Source: Mucilaginibacter sp. OK283
Lineage (GTDB): Bacteria > Bacteroidota > Bacteroidia > Sphingobacteriales > Sphingobacteriaceae
Assembly (NCBI RefSeq): GCF_900110415.1
Contig: NZ_FODR01000009.1
Span: 186,001 to 250,000 of the forward strand
DNA: 64,000 nt
Direction of reading: 5' to 3'
The position numbers and the translations under genes were made by a program. This document shows, piece after piece, positions 60,638 through 64,000 of the stretch (within the stretch, counting starts at the first letter, position 1; each line of letters begins with the position of its first letter). A model generated the notes under the pieces. The model saw only the letters and a list, made by a program, of their open reading frames with translations. It was not told the origin of the DNA and made no database searches.

Positions 60638-61876
60638 ATGCCGGTAAAAACCTCTTACAGAGAAAATATTTCGATAGCGTTACAATCCATTGCCGGTAAC
60701 AGGTTACGTACATCGCTTACGGCTTTAATTATTGCCATTGGCATTATGGCACTGGTGAGTATTTTAACGGCAATTGAAGGCATCAGGCAATTTACCAACG
60801 ATGCGTTTGCCGATTTGGGGGCTAATTCCTTCACCATCCAAAACCGGGGCGAAGGGTTAAACTTTGGCAATGGCGGCCACCGTAAAATGTACCCGCCCAT
60901 TACTTATGACCAGGCCGACCGTTTTAAAAAGACCTTTAAACTGCCCGTTACCATTGCCGTTAATATTGATGTTACAGGCACCGCTGTTGCTAAATTCGGC
61001 AGTGAAAAAACAAACCAGAATATCTCGATATCCGGCTCAAACGAAAACTACCTGGCCACCAGCGGCAAAAAGCTTTCTTTCGGCCGTAATTTTTCAACTT
61101 CCGAACTTGAGCACGGATCAAACGTGGTGCTCATTGGTGATGAGATTAAACAAAAACTTTTTAAACACTCCGACCCGGTTAACCAAAACGTTTTTATTGG
61201 TGGCAACAAGTATAAAATAGTAGGCGTAATTGCTTCAAAAGGGTCAAGCTCATTTGGTGGCGACAAGTTTTGCATTATCCCGATATTAAAAGCCAAGCAA
61301 ATTGACACCAATAAAAACGCATCCTATACGGTTACTGTTAAAGTGAAAGGCCCCGGAGCTTTGGATGCTACTATTGGCGAGGCAACCTCATTATTCAGAA
61401 ATGTGCGGGGGCTTAATGTGGCCAGTCAGGATAATTTTGAAATATCACGAAGCGATTCGATCCAGAAGGAATTATCCGGTCAGCTGCAGGGGATTACAGC
61501 AGGAGGGTTTGCCATTAGTATTATAACGCTGATTGGCGCAGCCATAGGCCTCATGAATATTATGCTGGTATCGGTAACCGAACGTACCCGCGAAATAGGG
61601 GTGCGTAAAGCCATAGGCGCCACACCCGCCGTAATACGTAAACAGTTTTTAATTGAGGCCATAGTAATTTGCCTCATAGGTGGGGCCGCGGGTATTGTAT
61701 TAGGTATGGCTGCCGGTAATGTCATTGCCGTTCAGATAAGCGGAACTTTTGCCGTGCCATGGGGATGGCTCGTATTCGCGGTTGTGCTTTGTACATTCAT
61801 CGGCCTGATATCCGGTTATTACCCGGCTAAAAAGGCCGCAAAGCTGGACCCGGTTGAAGCCTTGCGATACGAATAA
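60638..61876 (+). CDS. MacB/FtsX-type ABC transporter permease
   Basis: Permease of 412 residues with one N-terminal helix (RTSLTALIIAIGIMALVSIL), a periplasmic MacB_PCD domain (~45-265, FTIQNRGEGLNFGNGGHRKM, SDPVNQNVFIGGNKYKIVG), and three C-terminal FtsX helices (GFAISIITLIGAAIGLMNIM, TEREIGVRKAIGA-like ERTREIGVRKAIGATPAVIR). It ends KLDPVEALRYE. Such proteins form mechanotransmission exporters with a LolD/MacB ATPase. No ATPase is adjacent, so it must pair with one encoded elsewhere. The substrate is unknown. Confidence 0.88.
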   Translation: MPVKTSYRENISIALQSIAGNRLRTSLTALIIAIGIMALVSILTAIEGIRQFTNDAFADLGANSFTIQNRGEGLNFGNGGHRKMYPPITYDQADRFKKTFKLPVTIAVNIDVTGTAVAKFGSEKTNQNISISGSNENYLATSGKKLSFGRNFSTSELEHGSNVVLIGDEIKQKLFKHSDPVNQNVFIGGNKYKIVGVIASKGSSSFGGDKFCIIPILKAKQIDTNKNASYTVTVKVKGPGALDATIGEATSLFRNVRGLNVASQDNFEISRSDSIQKELSGQLQGITAGGFAISIITLIGAAIGLMNIMLVSVTERTREIGVRKAIGATPAVIRKQFLIEAIVICLIGGAAGIVLGMAAGNVIAVQISGTFAVPWGWLVFAVVLCTFIGLISGYYPAKKAAKLDPVEALRYE

Positions 61877-61941
61877 GCTGAAGGCTCAAGGCTGAAAGCG
61901 GGAATAAAAATGAATAACCCACTGTAATTCTTATCATAATA

Positions 61942-61974
61942 AAAATGCCGCAAGTTGTTAACGGGCGGCATTTT
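61942..61974. terminator. Two-way terminator
   Basis: AAAATGCCGC (61942-61951) / GCGGCATTTT (61965-61974), 13-base loop, with A- and T-runs, between the convergent permease and pgpA genes. Confidence 0.8.
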
Positions 61975-61995
61975 GCATTAATATCTTTTTTTAAG

Positions 61996-62463
61996 TTAGC
62001 AGGTAAATTTAAGTCTGAATATAATACAAACCAGCCAAAGCACGGCGTTGGAATATACGCCGGCCAGCACGTCGTCCATCATTACACCGGTACCACTGGG
62101 CAGGGCTTCCATTTTACGGATACCAAGCGGTTTAACGATATCAAAAAACCTGAACAGCACGAGCCCGCCCAATAAAATGTAAAGGTTTTGCGGTAAAAAC
62201 AATACCGAGATGAGCATACCGGCAACCTCATCTATCACCACGCGCGAACTATCTTCGCCCCAGTCAGGTTCAACCTTGTTGCTCACGTATACACCCCACA
62301 GGGTTATAAGGATGGCTATCGCCAGCAAATAGAACGGATTTTGTAAAGCGGGACATTGCCACAATAACCAAATACCGCCGCAGGTAACTATAGCCGCATA
62401 GGTGCCGCCGCCTTTTAAAAAACCGATGCCGAATATGGAAGCTATTATTTTGTTAAAGTTCAT
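61996..62463 (-). CDS. pgpA: Phosphatidylglycerophosphatase A
   Basis: Membrane enzyme of 155 residues that dephosphorylates phosphatidylglycerol phosphate. Landmarks: IASIFGIGFLKGGGTYAAIV, the catalytic segment RVVIDEVAGMLISVLFLP, LYILLGGLVLFRFFDIVKP, and the C-terminal GTGVMMDDVLAGVYSNAVLW with the metal-binding DD pair. About four membrane helices. Transcribed alone and convergent with the permease. Confidence 0.88.
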   Translation of the reverse strand: MNFNKIIASIFGIGFLKGGGTYAAIVTCGGIWLLWQCPALQNPFYLLAIAILITLWGVYVSNKVEPDWGEDSSRVVIDEVAGMLISVLFLPQNLYILLGGLVLFRFFDIVKPLGIRKMEALPSGTGVMMDDVLAGVYSNAVLWLVCIIFRLKFTC

Positions 62464-62580
62464 TGGTATTCGTTCATTTGTTCACTGGTTCATTTGTTCA
62501 TTGGTGCGTAGTTTGTTAGACTGATTACTGCCGGCCAGTTTTGCCAACTGCCAACTGAAAACCGCCCACTGCCAACCGAA

Positions 62581-63399
62581 CTACTGCTTATCCAAAACAT
62601 CCTCCGCGGCTTCGGCTACTTCCGGTTCGATGGTGTGGCGCTTGGGGAAGTTGAATAACAACGATGTTAATACAGGTATAATGAATATGGCTACGGTAAA
62701 TACCGATGTAGCTATATCGGCTCCTTCGCCTTCCATCATCTTAGAGAAACCTGTTTCGGGGTAAAAGTGGATATATAATGATGCTGATAATTTTAAGCCC
62801 AATACTCCTATCACAATAAACGCTACAGTTTCCAGGAAGGTAAATTTTTCCATCAGCTTAACAAAGGCCTGGGCAACAAAACGCATAGCCAGTATACCAA
62901 TGAATACGCCTATGTAAATCAAAACCACGTGGTCTGTAAAAGCTACCGCAGCGAATACGTTATCAATAGAGAAGGCCAGGTCCATTAATTCAACCAGCGC
63001 AACGGTGGCCCAAAACACCCCAAATACACCCACTGTTGATTTATATAACCAATTTTTGCTTTTGTCAACTTCCTCCTCTTCGCCGCCCGCGTTTGCTGCC
63101 TGAATTTTACCTTTAAAATAATCAAAGCAAAGGTATAACAGGTATAAGCCACCAATTGGTTTTAGCCACCATATTTTCACCAGCCATGCGGCCAGGAAAA
63201 GACAAACGCCCCGCAATACATAAGCGCCAATGATACCATAACGTAAAGCTTTTTTACGCTGATCTTTCGGAAGATCGAGTACCATCGTTGCAAGCACGGC
63301 GGCGTTATCTACAGATAGCAAACTTTCTATCAGGATCAGGTTTAAAATAATGAGCAGGCCGGCTTTAATGTCGGGGCCTAAAATTGTATGTAAATCCAT
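62581..63399 (-). CDS. TerC-family integral membrane protein
   Basis: Protein of 272 residues with seven to eight membrane helices. Signature segments are LIESLLSVDNAAVLATMVLD (acidic Glu/Asp with SVDN) and ELMDLAFSIDNVFAAVAFTD, the paired xxSxDN motifs of TerC. Another landmark is FVAQAFVKLMEKFTFLETVA. TerC proteins were named for tellurite resistance and are now tied to manganese or other metal export and to membrane-protein metalation. No other ter genes are nearby. A short acidic tail ends EDVLDKQ. Confidence 0.88.
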   Translation of the reverse strand: MDLHTILGPDIKAGLLIILNLILIESLLSVDNAAVLATMVLDLPKDQRKKALRYGIIGAYVLRGVCLFLAAWLVKIWWLKPIGGLYLLYLCFDYFKGKIQAANAGGEEEEVDKSKNWLYKSTVGVFGVFWATVALVELMDLAFSIDNVFAAVAFTDHVVLIYIGVFIGILAMRFVAQAFVKLMEKFTFLETVAFIVIGVLGLKLSASLYIHFYPETGFSKMMEGEGADIATSVFTVAIFIIPVLTSLLFNFPKRHTIEPEVAEAAEDVLDKQ

Positions 63400-63436
63400 A
63401 TAAACAGGTAATGTATTTTTGTTAAGGTTAAATAAA

Positions 63437-64000
63437 CTAAATTAAATCGGTATTGAGCATGCTTTTTAAAATATTGGCTTGCACATCAATATTGCTGATA
63501 TTATCCAGGAAGGTGATATCCGAGATCTTTTTATAATTGTCGGCAAGCAGGGCAGCAATTTCTGGCGGCATGTGCGCTTTCATCGCAGCGGCATTGCCTT
63601 CAAGCCGGTCATTCTTGTCTTTCAGTTCATACATCAGCCGCTCTTTTTTCGACATGTTGGTGGTCATATCCAGCCCGGCTATCTTTGCAACGTCAAAAAA
63701 AACAAACAGGTTATCGCCGGGGGCATATATAAAATACCTGTCGGTATCAATAAACTTGTAAACCTCTATTACCTGGGAGCCCGACTTTAAACCGCAATAA
63801 AATTCTGTTTTAAAATCATATTTGCACAACACCCCCATTAGCTTACGCTGAATTTTGGCGTATTCATTTTTGTAAACGTCCGCAAGATTAAAAGCCGTAA
63901 CTTCTTCCATCAGGTCGGTACTAATAGTATAAAAAAAATCGGCCGCAAACCTTGAGCTAAACGCGTTGATGTTTTTAGACAGCGGATTTTCTGTTGAACT
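63437..64000 (-). CDS. Hypothetical protein, 5' end beyond right edge
   Basis: The frame ending at 63437 is open through position 64000: 30 more codons lie upstream of the Met at 63910 (beginning SSTENPLSKNINAFSSRFAA) without a stop. They look like protein, so the gene very likely begins outside the window. Visible parts: FNLADVYKNEYAKIQRKLMG, YKFIDTDRYFIYAPGDNLFV, and a C-terminal helical segment ISDITFLDNISNIDVQANIL. Not recognised. It is immediately upstream of terC on the same strand, 37 bases away, so they may form one transcript. Confidence 0.7.
   Translation of the reverse strand, partial: SSTENPLSKNINAFSSRFAADFFYTISTDLMEEVTAFNLADVYKNEYAKIQRKLMGVLCKYDFKTEFYCGLKSGSQVIEVYKFIDTDRYFIYAPGDNLFVFFDVAKIAGLDMTTNMSKKERLMYELKDKNDRLEGNAAAMKAHMPPEIAALLADNYKKISDITFLDNISNIDVQANILKSMLNTDLI

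Overview
The window looks like chromosome from a Bacteroidota bacterium of the Sphingobacteriaceae type (Mucilaginibacter- or Pedobacter-like). Pointers are OMP_b-brl_3-type TonB-dependent receptors, a PKD-repeat protein with a gliding-motility/type IX secretion C-terminal domain, an NAD-epimerase-type threonine dehydrogenase, a DUF3078 outer-membrane protein, promoter -7 boxes of the TAnnTTTG type, few Shine-Dalgarno sites, and intergenic palindromes typical of these genomes. No insertion sequence, prophage or CRISPR array was seen. The genus is an inference.

Layout. 1-577: the N-terminal part of a 7TMR-DISM sensor, running off the left edge. 0.98-3.05 kb: molybdate transporter modABC. 3.1-8.8 kb: pnuC, a quinone oxidoreductase divergent from an AraC regulator across a 10-bp inverted repeat, a TonB-type outer-membrane receptor and a DUF1801 protein. 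8.9-12.7 kb is the most unusual part. A Ro60/TROVE gene (rsr) on the minus strand is followed downstream by four tandem structured RNAs. Each is closed by a covarying two-helix stem with conserved internal-loop sequences. Three carry a complete tRNA-like body in circularly permuted order (anticodon 3' strand, T arm, capped acceptor hairpin, D arm, anticodon 5' strand). They are best read as YrlA-type Y RNAs. Just beyond rsr lie a small membrane-protein gene, a short terminator-ended transcript and four tRNA genes (Pro-UGG, Ile-UAU, Cys-GCA, Gln-UUG).

12.8-29.9 kb: HxlR regulator divergent from a PhzF-family enzyme across a 34-bp perfect palindrome, small lipoproteins, an acidic protein, nucleoside hydrolase, SDR, M28 peptidase, an orphan NarL-type response regulator, a beta-barrel/lipoprotein pair, membrane proteins and the YifB/ComM ATPase. 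30-46 kb: type-B carboxylesterase, M1 aminopeptidase, outer-membrane proteins, an Ala/Ser-rich secreted protein, ffh, DUF3078, tdh, an AHSA1-like protein, a second TonB-type receptor, a YebC-family regulator and a protein with 44-residue tandem repeats. 46-64 kb: DUF2339/DUF3999 pair, TIGR01777/DCC1 pair, PKD/T9SS adhesin-like protein, OmpW, dnaA with a long AT-rich upstream gap, acyl-CoA mutase with a small membrane partner, IscA-type Fe-S carrier, MacB/FtsX-type permease, pgpA, TerC, and a gene open through the right edge.

Most genes are ordinary housekeeping, envelope or nutrient-uptake genes. The system that stands out is rsr with its four downstream tRNA-mimicking RNAs. They lie on the same strand, close enough to be co-transcribed and processed, and probably act as alternative partners of one Ro60 protein.
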